A stretch of DNA of 64,000 bases from Chloroflexota bacterium (GTDB taxonomy: Bacteria > Chloroflexota > Anaerolineae > Aggregatilineales > J027), in NCBI GenBank assembly GCA_024434115.1, contig QMIT01000004.1, forward strand, positions 419,456-483,455, given 5' to 3'. The notes beneath the pieces were generated by a model that was not told the origin of the DNA, did not search any database, and worked only from the letters and a program-made list of their open reading frames with translations. Positions 1 to 8,966 of this stretch are shown here, piece by piece; the stretch's first letter is position 1, and every line of letters starts with the position of its first letter. The translations under genes and the position numbers were made by a program.

Positions 1-212
1 GTGAACCCGTCGAAGCAACGGTTGCGGGTGCGCCAGCCTTAAAAGTGGATTTCACCAACGCCACCTCTGGCAAGAGCGGAACGTTCTATCTGGTATCATT
101 TGAAGGTGGCAATTACCTGTTGATTCAAGGGAGTGCCACAACCGCCGACTGGCCCAATTACACTGCAACCTTTGAAGAAATGGTGGCCGCCATCGCCGTC
201 GCTGCTGAATAA
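1..212 (+). CDS. C-terminal end of an unknown, probably secreted protein (partial)
   Basis: An open frame enters from the left edge (codons from base 3) and ends at TAA 210-212, giving 69 residues. The visible part is small and beta-rich in character: it includes SGKSGTFYLVSFEGGNYLLI and ends in an Ala-rich helix, AAIAVAAE. This composition resembles the C-terminal half of the secreted alpha/beta proteins common in Chloroflexota, but I do not recognise a family. It is followed by a clear terminator, so it closes a transcription unit. Confidence 0.6.
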   Translation, partial: EPVEATVAGAPALKVDFTNATSGKSGTFYLVSFEGGNYLLIQGSATTADWPNYTATFEEMVAAIAVAAE

Positions 213-233
213 AAATTCAATCTAAAACTCACC

Positions 234-266
234 AAACCGCTTGGAGATTCTCTAGGCGGTTTTTTG
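234..266 (+). terminator. Rho-independent terminator
   Basis: AAACCGC (234-240) pairs with GCGGTTT (256-262) around a 15-nt loop and runs into a T tract. It lies 22 nt after the stop codon of the partial gene at the left edge. Confidence 0.75.
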
Positions 267-385
267 TTTCTTCATCATCGTATTTTGATGACTTTTTACC
301 TTTTTCCCCAATCACCCTACTAATTTTGTTGCGGCCCATCTAAAAATTAGTACAATCATACTTATCTTGTGGAAATCAACGGTGA

Positions 386-1357
386 ATGATGCTCAAGCGC
401 CAATATCTTGGATACATGATTTTGGGGCTGGGGCTGATTCTTCTCATCATTGTCTTGTTATCGCCGCAAACGGAATCAGCCAACAGTCAGGGCACTCTAC
501 ATTCAGATGAATGGGTAAAACCGTTTGCTCTGTCTGTAATGTGTGGTGACGAAGACTGTCCACTTAATTTCCCGGCCAAGATTCCACCCTCCACAGATTT
601 TTCTCCTAAAATGAGTTTCGCTGGTGAGTTTGATTGTATCAAGTGTCATGGTGATGGCATTACGACGGACATCAATTTCCTCGTATCGCCCCAAGAAATG
701 ACCCACCAGTTACAAGTCCGCTTCCTCGCAATTAGCAAGCGCGTTTTTGCCTTACAGCCTTCCCAAGACAGTAGCCAATACCAAACCCTGATGGATGGTT
801 ATATGCAGATCCATCAGCAACACATATTGGAGCATCCTATTTCCGATCCGGTGGAGGTTGGTAACGCGCTGCGTCTTCTGACGACAGTCGAGAATCTGGT
901 CAGTAAGGTCGAGAATCCAAGCTACTGGTCCGAAATCCAAGCCTTGCCGCTTAATGGAATTCATGATGTTGCCCCTCCTCTTAAACACGATAAAAAATGT
1001 GGACTAGAGGGGGTCTGTCAGCAGTTCATTCAAAGTATCAAATCACCTGCTTCATCTCCAGAGAAGCATGTTAGTGACACGCCCATTATGCCCATTGAAA
1101 TCAGATGGTCTGTTTCGCGGCGTGGCCCTCCTGCCTTCTCTACATTAATATCATCTACTACAAGGAGACTGCAACCATTGATCTATGGGCGGTCTTCTTT
1201 TGTTTTAGCACGATCCGTCATTATCCCCATATGTAGTTTTTCTCAATATTCGAGCCTACCAAAGGAGCAGCCTATCGAGCGAACAGTAGTAAAGGTAGTC
1301 AGTGATTTAGAATTACATGTCACTACATCGAAACATCTGGAGAAAAGTTTACGATGA
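386..1357 (+). CDS. Membrane-anchored mono-heme c-type protein; C-terminal third doubtful
   Basis: A 323-residue protein with an N-terminal membrane segment (about residues 8-27) and one CxxCH heme site (CIKCH, near residue 84). It is therefore probably exported and may carry one covalent heme c. It overlaps the following multiheme cytochrome by four bases (ATGA), so the two are probably co-translated and may act together. From about residue 230 the sequence becomes rich in Ser and Arg, without hydrophobic pattern, and looks unlike a folded domain. A short stretch in another frame (SDGLFRGVALLPSLH, about 1108-1152) reads more like protein. A frameshift or decay of the 3' third is possible. 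No specific function can be assigned. Confidence 0.6.
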   Translation: MMLKRQYLGYMILGLGLILLIIVLLSPQTESANSQGTLHSDEWVKPFALSVMCGDEDCPLNFPAKIPPSTDFSPKMSFAGEFDCIKCHGDGITTDINFLVSPQEMTHQLQVRFLAISKRVFALQPSQDSSQYQTLMDGYMQIHQQHILEHPISDPVEVGNALRLLTTVENLVSKVENPSYWSEIQALPLNGIHDVAPPLKHDKKCGLEGVCQQFIQSIKSPASSPEKHVSDTPIMPIEIRWSVSRRGPPAFSTLISSTTRRLQPLIYGRSSFVLARSVIIPICSFSQYSSLPKEQPIERTVVKVVSDLELHVTTSKHLEKSLR

Positions 1358-3510
1358 AAATGTACCGTTATTTTATTGTGCTTGGGTTGCTGCTCATCGC
1401 AACAGCCCTCGTAGTCGGGGTACAAGCTCAAGATGGTGGGCAGGAAAACCCGCAAGGTGAACCCCCAACTTTCTTGCGCGAGTATTACGATCAATGGGTG
1501 GCGTCCCCCCATGCTGATGCTGAAGCCGAAGCCTTTGTTCATTGGGACGAAGATGGGGTAGTCGAAGTAGACTGCGCCAAATGTCACTCCACCCCCGGTT
1601 ATGTTGATTACCTCGGCGGTGATGGATCACCCGCTGGTACCGTTGAAGTCGCACCGCCGATTGGCACTGTCGTGAATTGCGATGCCTGCCACAATCCAGT
1701 AGCTGCAAGTCTCACTACGGTTAGTTTCCCGTCGGGCGCAGAAGTTGTGAATTTGTCGGATTCAACCCGTTGTATGGTTTGCCATCAGGGGCGTGCTTCC
1801 GGCCTCTCTGTTGAAGAAGCGATTACAACAGCTGGTCTGACCGATCTCAATACCGTCAGCGCCGACCTGCGTTTCATCAACATCCATTACTATGCCGCCG
1901 CCGCGACCCTGTATGGCTCCGAGGCGCACGCTGGCTATGAATTCCCCGGCAAGAGCTATCAACCCCGCAATAACCATGTTGAAGCCTATGATACATGTAT
2001 CGAATGCCATAGCCCACACACCCTTGAAGTAAAGATTACCGAATGTGCGGCTTGTCACGAAGACGTGGAAAGTGTTGAAGACCTCGCCGATGTTCGGATG
2101 CAGGGTTCAATGAGTGACTATGATGGTGATGGCGATATTGAAGAAGGCATCAAGGGCGAACTCGATACCTTGAAAGAAATGACATATGCCGCTATTCAAG
2201 CCTATGCCACTAATGTTGCGGGCAAAGCCCTCATTTATGATGAAGCCCGCTATCCCTACTTCTTCGCCGATGCGAATGCCAATGGCACGATTGACGAAGG
2301 TGAAGCCAATTACGATGCTTGGACTGGCTTGCTGTTACAAGCAGCCTATAACTATCAGGTCACGCTCAAAGACCCCGGTGGTTATGTCCACAATCCCAAG
2401 TATCATATCGAACTGCTGTACGATACACTCGAAGCCTTAAATGTTGCGATGGGTACTGGCGAGGGTGGTGTAGCCGCCCAAGTTCGTAACGACCCCGGTC
2501 ACTTTGACGCGACAGGTGAACCCTTCCGGCATTGGGATGCTGACGGTGAAGTTCCCGGCACATGCGCCCGCTGCCATACGGCGGGTGGTTTGCCAGTTTA
2601 CCTGAAGAACGGTGTCAATATTGCGGCTGAACCAACGGCGTCACTCGAATGCACCACCTGCCATAACGTGGCCGACTTCCCGGCTGTGTATGAAGTTGCC
2701 GAAGTGACCTTCCCCAGTGGCGCGAAGGTCGCATTTGACGAAAACGATCCTAACAATCTGTGCATTAGTTGCCATCAAGGTCGTGAATCCACTGTCAGCG
2801 TTAACCGTGCGATTACCGCCGCTGGGGTAGGTGACGATGAAGTTGCCGAGGGCTTAACCTTCCGCAACATCCACTACTTCGCCGCTGGTGCAACCTTCTT
2901 CGGTGGTGAAGTTCAGGGTGCCTATCAGTATGAAGGCAAGGAATACAATGGTCGTAATGAACACGTTCGCAGCTTCAATACCTGCAACGAATGCCATGAA
3001 CAACACCAACTGACCATTCAGTACGACCTCTGCATTGACTGCCATGAAGACGTTGAAGAACCCGAAGACGTCCTCTCCATCCGTCAGGAAGACGAAGACG
3101 TTGATCCAGTGGACTATGATGGTGACGGCAGCACGGATGAACCCATCCGCGATGAAATTGCCACTTATCAGGATGCTCTCTATGCAGCGATTCAAGCCTA
3201 TGCCACCAACACCGTTGGGACTGGCATTGTCTATGATTCGCACTCTCACCCCTATTGGTTCATTGACACCAATGGTGATGGTGTAACCGACGCTGATGAA
3301 GTGAACGGCGACAATCGTTTTGCATCGTGGACACCCAACCTGCTCCGCGCCGCCTATAACTATCAATACTCCGTTAAAGACCCCGGTGTGTTTGCTCACA
3401 ACCCAGACTACATCCTACAGGTCTTGTACGACAGTCTTGAATCCATTGGTGGCCCAGACGCAGTAGCGACGTTCACCCGTGCTCCTGTCAAGGTAGCCGA
3501 AGACGACTAA
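1354..3510 (+). CDS. Secreted ten-heme c-type cytochrome, internally duplicated
   Basis: A 718-residue exported protein with a signal peptide (residues 1-26, ending VQAQ). It carries ten CxxCH heme-binding motifs: CAKCH, CDACH, CMVCH, CIECH, CAACH, then CARCH, CTTCH, CISCH, CNECH, CIDCH. The two sets of five fall in two tandem homologous halves (about residues 40-360 and 375-700). Corresponding lines such as CHQGR, RNIHYYAAAAT versus RNIHYFAAGAT, and AAIQAYATN are repeated. Each half also has Asp-rich calcium-loop-like segments (DYDGDGDIEEG, DTNGDGVTDADE). It probably moves electrons outside the membrane, as known for multiheme cytochromes; the partner is unknown. Heme insertion would need a Ccm-type system that is not in the window. 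Start: ATGA overlap with the upstream heme protein. Confidence 0.88.
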   Translation: MKMYRYFIVLGLLLIATALVVGVQAQDGGQENPQGEPPTFLREYYDQWVASPHADAEAEAFVHWDEDGVVEVDCAKCHSTPGYVDYLGGDGSPAGTVEVAPPIGTVVNCDACHNPVAASLTTVSFPSGAEVVNLSDSTRCMVCHQGRASGLSVEEAITTAGLTDLNTVSADLRFINIHYYAAAATLYGSEAHAGYEFPGKSYQPRNNHVEAYDTCIECHSPHTLEVKITECAACHEDVESVEDLADVRMQGSMSDYDGDGDIEEGIKGELDTLKEMTYAAIQAYATNVAGKALIYDEARYPYFFADANANGTIDEGEANYDAWTGLLLQAAYNYQVTLKDPGGYVHNPKYHIELLYDTLEALNVAMGTGEGGVAAQVRNDPGHFDATGEPFRHWDADGEVPGTCARCHTAGGLPVYLKNGVNIAAEPTASLECTTCHNVADFPAVYEVAEVTFPSGAKVAFDENDPNNLCISCHQGRESTVSVNRAITAAGVGDDEVAEGLTFRNIHYFAAGATFFGGEVQGAYQYEGKEYNGRNEHVRSFNTCNECHEQHQLTIQYDLCIDCHEDVEEPEDVLSIRQEDEDVDPVDYDGDGSTDEPIRDEIATYQDALYAAIQAYATNTVGTGIVYDSHSHPYWFIDTNGDGVTDADEVNGDNRFASWTPNLLRAAYNYQYSVKDPGVFAHNPDYILQVLYDSLESIGGPDAVATFTRAPVKVAEDD

Positions 3511-3535
3511 TCTAAGTCGCACTCAGTAACTCTCA

Positions 3536-3569
3536 AAAGCGGTATCATCCAAGCGGTGATGCCGTTTTT
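3536..3569 (+). terminator. Rho-independent terminator after the multiheme cytochrome
   Basis: CGGTATCA pairs with TGATGCCG (one mismatch) around a 9-nt loop and is followed by TTTTTG at 3564-3569. Confidence 0.65.
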
Positions 3570-3648
3570 GATTTCCTATGATTGGGTTGCTTGGATTTGC
3601 GATGCGGGGTAATGTTTTAGACGGATTTCCAGCATTAAGGATCAAGGC

Positions 3649-3921
3649 ATGAACCGAGAATTAGTCTTTGCCATGTTTCAGGTAGATGAAACAGGGATTA
3701 TTCGCACGCCCGGCCCATTTGAAGGGCAAAATCTCTATATCCCCTATTTTTGGTATTTGCATATCAGTGGCTATCGGGAAGACGTGCATGATGGCATCAT
3801 TACTTTTCAGGTACGCATGGAAGATCACGCTCAATTTCCAGAATTAGCCAATCAGGATGTGGTCCATCTGAAACAGCAAGAAAATGGGATGATTGTAGAA
3901 ATATCTAAATTGACAAGCTAG
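3649..3921 (+). CDS. Small unknown protein
   Basis: A 90-residue soluble protein starting at ATG 3649 and ending 14 nt before the GTG start of the arabinofuranosidase gene, so probably in one operon with it. It has no signal peptide or Cys. It contains alternating hydrophobic strands (IIRTPGPFEGQNLYIPYFWY, GIITFQVRMED) and resembles a small beta-rich domain. I do not recognise the family. Confidence 0.55.
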   Translation: MNRELVFAMFQVDETGIIRTPGPFEGQNLYIPYFWYLHISGYREDVHDGIITFQVRMEDHAQFPELANQDVVHLKQQENGMIVEISKLTS

Positions 3922-3935
3922 AAAGGACAAAAAAC

Positions 3936-5423
3936 GTGATTGAAACTACTTTATCTGTTCAGAGTGATAACCCTATCGGGACTATCTCACCGCGTCTATA
4001 TGGACATTTTGCCGAGCATCTAGGCCGCTGCTGTTATGATGGGTTATGGGTCGGCAAATCCAATACTAACATCCCACATTATGATGGTTTTCGCGCCGAT
4101 GTCGTGGACGCGCTCAAAAAATTACCTGTCCCGATGCTGCGTTGGCCGGGAGGCTGTTACGCCGATCATTATCATTGGCGAGATGGCATTGGCCCGCAGG
4201 AAAAACGATCTGTCCGCTTGGGGATGTCATGCGGATTACAGGTCGAAGATGACAACAGCCTCGGCACGCACGAATTTATCAACCTGTGCCACCTGCTAGG
4301 GGCAGAACCCTATCTAGCGGGAAATGTCGGTAGCGGCTCCGTACAAGAACTCTGCGATTGGGTTGAGTATTGCAACAGCAGTGTCCAAACAACTTTAGCA
4401 AAAGAACGAACTGCTAATGGCTCGCCTCAACCTTTTGGCGTGCGGTTATGGGGAGTAGGCAACGAAAATTGGGGGTGCGGGGGCAATTACGACGCCGAAA
4501 CGTATGCCATTGAATATCGCCGCTACGCCACGATGCTGCGCCACGTTGACCCCAATGCCGAACTGGTCGCCTGTGGGCAAGAAGATGAGTGGAATATCCA
4601 ATTTCTTGAAACCAACCGCCGCCATCTTGATTTGATTGACCACCTCTCCATTCATCGTTATTGGATACAAGGCGGGCCAGAAATCGAATTCTCCGAAGCC
4701 CAATACTACACATTATTGCATGAAGCCCACGCCACTGAGGATTTTGTCCGCCGTACCGCTGATTTTATTCACCAGCATCTCGGCAGTCAGCGTCATCGTA
4801 TTGGTATCGCTTTAGATGAATGGGGCGTATGGCATCCTGAAGCGCGAACTTGGGGGCCAGACTCCGAAAATCACCGCACACCGATTACCTATGAACAGGC
4901 TGGCACACTGCGTGATGCGTTGGCGGCAGCGATTGCATTAGAAGGCTTTCACCGTCAATGCCATGTCCTTACGATGGCAAATCTCGCCCAAATTGTGAAT
5001 GTGCTCCATGCCCCGATTATGACCGATGGTGCGACGATGTGGGTGACGCCGACCTATTATGCCTTGCAATTGCACACGCCCCATATCGGCGCAACCGCCC
5101 TGCCTGTCGAGATTGCCCATAGCACCACACTGCCGGGCCAAGAAAGCGCGGTCACTGCAACGGCCTCCACGCAAGCAGGCAAACTGACCGTGACCCTCAT
5201 CAATCGTCATTATGATCAATCGGCCTCCGTTCAACTCACCACTCCCGCTATCACCCATGTAGACGATGCGGTTTTGTTGACCGCCGAGCAACCGAACGCC
5301 ATTAACAGCAGCAATCATCCAACGCTCGTTAGCCCGATAAAAATGACCGTTCATGCCGATGGGGCAGGCTGTTGGCGCGTTGAATTGCCACCCCACGCGA
5401 TGGCGACCATCCAATTTAGATAG
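3936..5423 (+). CDS. Alpha-L-arabinofuranosidase, glycoside hydrolase family 51
   Basis: A 495-residue cytoplasmic retaining glycosidase that removes terminal L-arabinofuranose from arabino-oligosaccharides. Visible family features: N-terminal IGTISPRLYGHFAEHLGRC, RWPGGCYADHYHWRDGIGP, the acid/base Glu177 in GNENWG and the nucleophile Glu295 in ALDEWGVWH. These are followed by a C-terminal beta-sandwich (about residues 400-495). The length fits GH51 enzymes (about 500 residues). Translation starts at GTG 3936, preceded by GAAAGGA. There is no signal peptide, so the substrate must be imported as an oligosaccharide. No arabinose transporter lies in the window. Confidence 0.93.
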   Translation: MIETTLSVQSDNPIGTISPRLYGHFAEHLGRCCYDGLWVGKSNTNIPHYDGFRADVVDALKKLPVPMLRWPGGCYADHYHWRDGIGPQEKRSVRLGMSCGLQVEDDNSLGTHEFINLCHLLGAEPYLAGNVGSGSVQELCDWVEYCNSSVQTTLAKERTANGSPQPFGVRLWGVGNENWGCGGNYDAETYAIEYRRYATMLRHVDPNAELVACGQEDEWNIQFLETNRRHLDLIDHLSIHRYWIQGGPEIEFSEAQYYTLLHEAHATEDFVRRTADFIHQHLGSQRHRIGIALDEWGVWHPEARTWGPDSENHRTPITYEQAGTLRDALAAAIALEGFHRQCHVLTMANLAQIVNVLHAPIMTDGATMWVTPTYYALQLHTPHIGATALPVEIAHSTTLPGQESAVTATASTQAGKLTVTLINRHYDQSASVQLTTPAITHVDDAVLLTAEQPNAINSSNHPTLVSPIKMTVHADGAGCWRVELPPHAMATIQFR

Positions 5424-5424
5424 G

Positions 5425-6594
5425 ATGACTCATATGGGTAACTTACCGACTGTCGCCGAGATTGACCAAATGAGTACCCTGCCCAATCCTGTCATCCGCA
5501 ATTTGCAGATTACGCAGTGTTATCACGAATTGGCAACGGCCATGACTGCCCGCACTGGAATCAGCGCCAATTGGTGTACTTTTGCGACATGGGCCTCCAA
5601 ACAAGCAGGTCAAACCATTCGTAAGCAAGATTTTGCCCGCACATTGGAGGGGATTTCACTCACCGCCGTGATGGAAATGCCAGATATAGCCCCAGCAGCA
5701 AAGGCCTTCGGCTCCAAACGCAGTGATGGTGAGATTCGACAGTCGGTTTTGGATGTATTAAATCCCTTATCCGCGCTTGATCGGGCCAGTGATGCAGTGG
5801 GGCGTGGCAACAAAAAAGTCTTTGAGGAAATCGGACGCGAATTTGCGCGGTTCTATGATAGCTGTCTCAATGACCCCGCTTTTGATGCCGACAAAATCGC
5901 CCTTTTTTGCGAATCGCTGCGCCCCGGCGAACCACCGGATGGACAGCAATATCTCCGGCAGGCATTCAAATTCTACTATCAAGCCTTCTTTGAAAATGAC
6001 CTGAAAACACGCGCCGAAATGATGCTGCTGGCGAATATCATGATTGGTTTCCATGAGCAAACCCGTTTGCAGCCAGAAATTGCCGAGGCTATGAACGCCG
6101 CGTTGATTGACCGCAACGAATTTCGGCGGCAGTTGCTCAATGCCCTGTTTCCCAATCGGGGCTGGTTTGCTCAGTTACGCCTATTTTTTAAACGGTTGTT
6201 GGGGAGACCGAGTCCATTTGACCCACTGCTGGATACCCTCTTGGCCGAAGCCCGCCGCCAAGCCCATCTCGTTATTACCAAGTATCTGATGACCATCGAA
6301 CTGCCACATGGCCTGCTGCTGCATCTCGGTGAGGATGTCCCTGCCGAATTTCCAACCTCGTTACAGCAGCTTGTTCTAACCGATCTCGTAAATCTATTGG
6401 GAAAAATTGACCCCACGCCAAACAGCACCCACGAAAGCCGCGCGGTAGATTGGGCACTCCTACCAGATCGGTTGCATTTCATTGTGGACATGTTCCGCTG
6501 CTATCACGAATCCGCCGACTTATTTGAGCCACCGTTTGCACCGGCTCAAGTCGAAACTTTGAAGGCGGGGCGCTTGCCGGAGGGACGACTGTAA
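5425..6594 (+). CDS. Unknown soluble protein
   Basis: A 389-residue protein beginning at ATG 5425, one base after the arabinofuranosidase stop (AGATAGG lies just upstream; ATG 5434 is an alternative). It is predicted alpha-helical and has no signal peptide. The segment NWCTFATWASKQAGQTIRKQDF and a later FKRLLGRPSPFDPLLDTLLAEARRQAH are notable. I do not recognise the family. The tight spacing suggests cotranscription with the GH51 gene, but nothing in the protein points to sugar metabolism. Confidence 0.7.
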   Translation: MTHMGNLPTVAEIDQMSTLPNPVIRNLQITQCYHELATAMTARTGISANWCTFATWASKQAGQTIRKQDFARTLEGISLTAVMEMPDIAPAAKAFGSKRSDGEIRQSVLDVLNPLSALDRASDAVGRGNKKVFEEIGREFARFYDSCLNDPAFDADKIALFCESLRPGEPPDGQQYLRQAFKFYYQAFFENDLKTRAEMMLLANIMIGFHEQTRLQPEIAEAMNAALIDRNEFRRQLLNALFPNRGWFAQLRLFFKRLLGRPSPFDPLLDTLLAEARRQAHLVITKYLMTIELPHGLLLHLGEDVPAEFPTSLQQLVLTDLVNLLGKIDPTPNSTHESRAVDWALLPDRLHFIVDMFRCYHESADLFEPPFAPAQVETLKAGRLPEGRL

Positions 6595-6598
6595 TGAA

Positions 6599-6624
6599 AA
6601 AGTCACCTACAAGCAGGTGACTTT
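6599..6624. terminator. Hairpin between converging genes, likely bidirectional terminator
   Basis: Perfect 10-bp inverted repeat AAAGTCACCT (6599-6608) / AGGTGACTTT (6615-6624) with a 6-nt loop, only 4 nt after the stop of the plus-strand gene. The T and A runs flanking it are short. Confidence 0.6.
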
Positions 6625-6702
6625 CATGACGGTTGGATTACCTTGAATATTGTCGGCTCATTTAAAGGTAGCCCGTTAGATGGGGTTGGTACTAGCCCAT
6701 GC

Positions 6703-7005
6703 CTATAGTTGCAGGTGCGAACGTCCGCGAATGACCTTCTGTTTGTAGTTCGTGACATATTTGAGCAAGTTCGATTTCAAATCATCCCACTCTGGTGAGG
6801 CCATAATCTGGCGCATGGTCTGTAAATCATCCGTCATCGCCTCAACCACAATTTGCGGGCTTTTTTCGCCATACATGGTATACCATGCTTCGATTGGCAT
6901 CACCCCCAATGTAGTAAGGCGCGGCGCGAATTCCTGCACCATGAATTCAAAATGTTCCTGATCATGACCCGGTTGAATGTCCCAACTCAACAGCAGCTTA
7001 ATCAT
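6703..7005 (-). CDS. Small unknown protein with ferredoxin-like character
   Basis: A 100-residue protein starting at ATG 7005 (minus strand), four bases after the stop of the MBL-fold gene, with its ribosome site AAGGAA inside that gene. The pattern (MIKLLLSWDIQPGHDQEHFEFMVQEFAP and DLQTMRQIMASPEWDDL) is like small dimeric alpha-beta barrel proteins. This is a weak resemblance only. Function unknown; it is likely made together with the MBL-fold protein. Confidence 0.6.
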   Translation of the reverse strand: MIKLLLSWDIQPGHDQEHFEFMVQEFAPRLTTLGVMPIEAWYTMYGEKSPQIVVEAMTDDLQTMRQIMASPEWDDLKSNLLKYVTNYKQKVIRGRSHLQL

Positions 7006-7009
7006 CCAT

Positions 7010-7648
7010 TTATTCCTTGACGCTTAACAACACCACCTGTGTTTGTTCTGGCAAGCTCCCCGATGTCACCCGTAAAGTTTCTTCGTACAGCGGGGTGCTG
7101 ACCCCCATCTCTTTGAGAAAGCGGTCAACCGGGTCTAATGATAACACAGTCTGTTCGGTTTTGTAGTGCATCGGCACGACCAAACTCGGTTCCAGTAAAC
7201 TAATCACCTCAGCCGCTTGGCTGGAATTGAGACCACCACCCCCACCCACCGGGACAAGCGCCACGTCAATATGCCCCAGCGCGTCAATTTCAGATTGATT
7301 GGGGATATGGTCAAGATCGCCTAAATGCGCGACTGTCACCCCCTGAAAATCCATCACATACACCACATTATAGCGCGGTGGGTCGCTTTGCAGATTGTGC
7401 ATGGCCGCCCCGGTGATAAACACGCCCCCAATTTCATACTCCCCCGGCCCAATGAGAGCATATTTGTAGCCCTGCACGGTCTCCATGTTATTATGGCCCG
7501 GTGAATTGTGGCTTACGGTGACAATATCGGCTTTGAGGCGCGGTTGGTTATAGCCAATTATGGCAGCATCGAACGGATCAGTCACTACAGTCGCCTTGTT
7601 GCGTTCGGTCAAACGAAAACAACTATGTCCATACCACGTAATATCCAT
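7010..7648 (-). CDS. MBL-fold protein with altered metal motif
   Basis: A 212-residue protein of the metallo-beta-lactamase fold, of the short UPF0173-like type. The N-terminus MDITWYGHSCFRL and the DP, GPGEYEIGGVFITG, HLGDLDHIP and PMHYKT segments follow the family. The usual HxHxDH metal motif reads SHNSPGHNN here, so the central H and D are missing. Hydrolase activity is therefore uncertain. Later ligands (LGDLDH, PMHY) are partly kept. ATG 7648 is preceded by AAAAGGGG. It probably forms an operon with the small downstream gene. Confidence 0.75.
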   Translation of the reverse strand: MDITWYGHSCFRLTERNKATVVTDPFDAAIIGYNQPRLKADIVTVSHNSPGHNNMETVQGYKYALIGPGEYEIGGVFITGAAMHNLQSDPPRYNVVYVMDFQGVTVAHLGDLDHIPNQSEIDALGHIDVALVPVGGGGGLNSSQAAEVISLLEPSLVVPMHYKTEQTVLSLDPVDRFLKEMGVSTPLYEETLRVTSGSLPEQTQVVLLSVKE

Positions 7649-7777
7649 AAACGCCCCTTTTCAACCTAGTGCCGCTGGACAAATCAAGACATATGTTCGA
7701 CATAACCCAACTATTATAGCGCAGAAACCCTAACTTTCAAGATTGAGCGTGACCGCCCTCTATCCAAAAATGCTGTC

Positions 7778-7806
7778 TTGTTGTGAGCAAGAGTGCCCAC
7801 TATACT
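7778..7806 (+). promoter_or_regulatory. Candidate sigma-70 promoter for the SPFH-like gene
   Basis: TTGTTG (7778-7783), 17-nt spacer, TATACT (7801-7806), 44 nt before the ATG at 7851. The -35 is weak. Confidence 0.45.
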
Positions 7807-7850
7807 AGGTTTTAGAATGCCAAGTTTTTAGTTGTTTTGAGGTTTGTTGA

Positions 7851-8966
7851 ATGACCGCACCACCTGAACCGCAGCCACAGATGCCCCCTAGCCCATTTAT
7901 ACGGCTGCTACAGGTATGGGGCACATTTTGTGCAATCGGGGTGATTGGGGGGCTACTGGTCTATGTTATTGGCAAAAGACTCACGGATAGCAGCATTATC
8001 GAAGGTTTTTTTGCCCTCCTTGCCATCGGGTTCGCCATCTTAGGTTCAGCAGCGGCCTTTTCGCCCATTAAACTCGTCTATCTCAGCGGGGAGGCCGATC
8101 AATGGCATTTGCTGCTAGGCTGGGATGACCGCCTCATCGGATTTTTGCCCAGCGGGATGGTGCGGATTAAGCCTGTTCAACAGACCCGTAAATGGAAGCG
8201 CATTCACCCTCTTGTGATCAAACACGATATGCAGGTCTACACAGGTAGCCGTGATCTTTTTGACGTTCACTTCAAAGTAGTGCTCACGGTCAATCCATAC
8301 GGTGTTCAATACATGGATGCCCAGATGCTCTACGACCAATACCAAGATGGCCTGATTGCCTTCGTCACCAGCACCATTGAAGACATGATCGTGCGAAAAA
8401 TGCGCGGTATTCATTCCTTTGTGCAGGTTACGGAGGAACGTTCGATTGAAGGGGCAATTATCCATTCCATCAACACCGGCTTGGAGATGTTAGCGGCGCG
8501 GGGGGTCACGGTGGTCGCCGAACAGACCTTTGTGGACATCATGATTCCCAAAGAGGCATTGGCCCAACGCCTCCGCACCCGTTCGGATTTGATCGAAATG
8601 CAAGTGATTCGTAATGCTGCGCACGAAATGGGCATTCCCCTCACTGAATTATTGGTGCAGCAGGTCTTAAGCAAACTCACCAGTCCGCAGCGTGCCACCC
8701 GTATCTCGCAGCAAGAGGTCATGGCGGCCCTTGAGCTGATTAGTCGTCAGCAGCATTCCCAAACACAACCAACGTTTGTCGCGCCGGAGCCAGCCCCTAT
8801 CCCACCACCACCCGAAAACGAATTTGTGGCCGATGACACTGGGCCAATTGCATCCGAACCCGCGAAACCCACCACTTACATTGAAGGGGCATATCGCTAT
8901 TCGGATGACAATGACCCCGACGCGGATGGCAACCGACCCACCCGCTATATCTCGCCGTTTGATTAA
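7851..8966 (+). CDS. Membrane protein with an SPFH/Band 7-like domain
   Basis: A 371-residue protein with two N-terminal membrane segments (about residues 22-42 and 50-72). These are followed by a cytoplasmic domain (about 80-290) whose pattern resembles SPFH/Band 7 proteins. Examples are the strand pair VYTGSRDLFDVHFKVVLTVNP, a helix FVTSTIEDMIVRKM, and LAARGVTVVAEQTFVDIMIPKEA. The last 90 residues are Pro/Glu/Asp-rich and probably disordered. Such proteins form membrane-associated oligomers; a specific role cannot be read here. Its stop codon overlaps the stop of the converging SH3b gene (TTAA). Confidence 0.55.
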   Translation: MTAPPEPQPQMPPSPFIRLLQVWGTFCAIGVIGGLLVYVIGKRLTDSSIIEGFFALLAIGFAILGSAAAFSPIKLVYLSGEADQWHLLLGWDDRLIGFLPSGMVRIKPVQQTRKWKRIHPLVIKHDMQVYTGSRDLFDVHFKVVLTVNPYGVQYMDAQMLYDQYQDGLIAFVTSTIEDMIVRKMRGIHSFVQVTEERSIEGAIIHSINTGLEMLAARGVTVVAEQTFVDIMIPKEALAQRLRTRSDLIEMQVIRNAAHEMGIPLTELLVQQVLSKLTSPQRATRISQQEVMAALELISRQQHSQTQPTFVAPEPAPIPPPPENEFVADDTGPIASEPAKPTTYIEGAYRYSDDNDPDADGNRPTRYISPFD

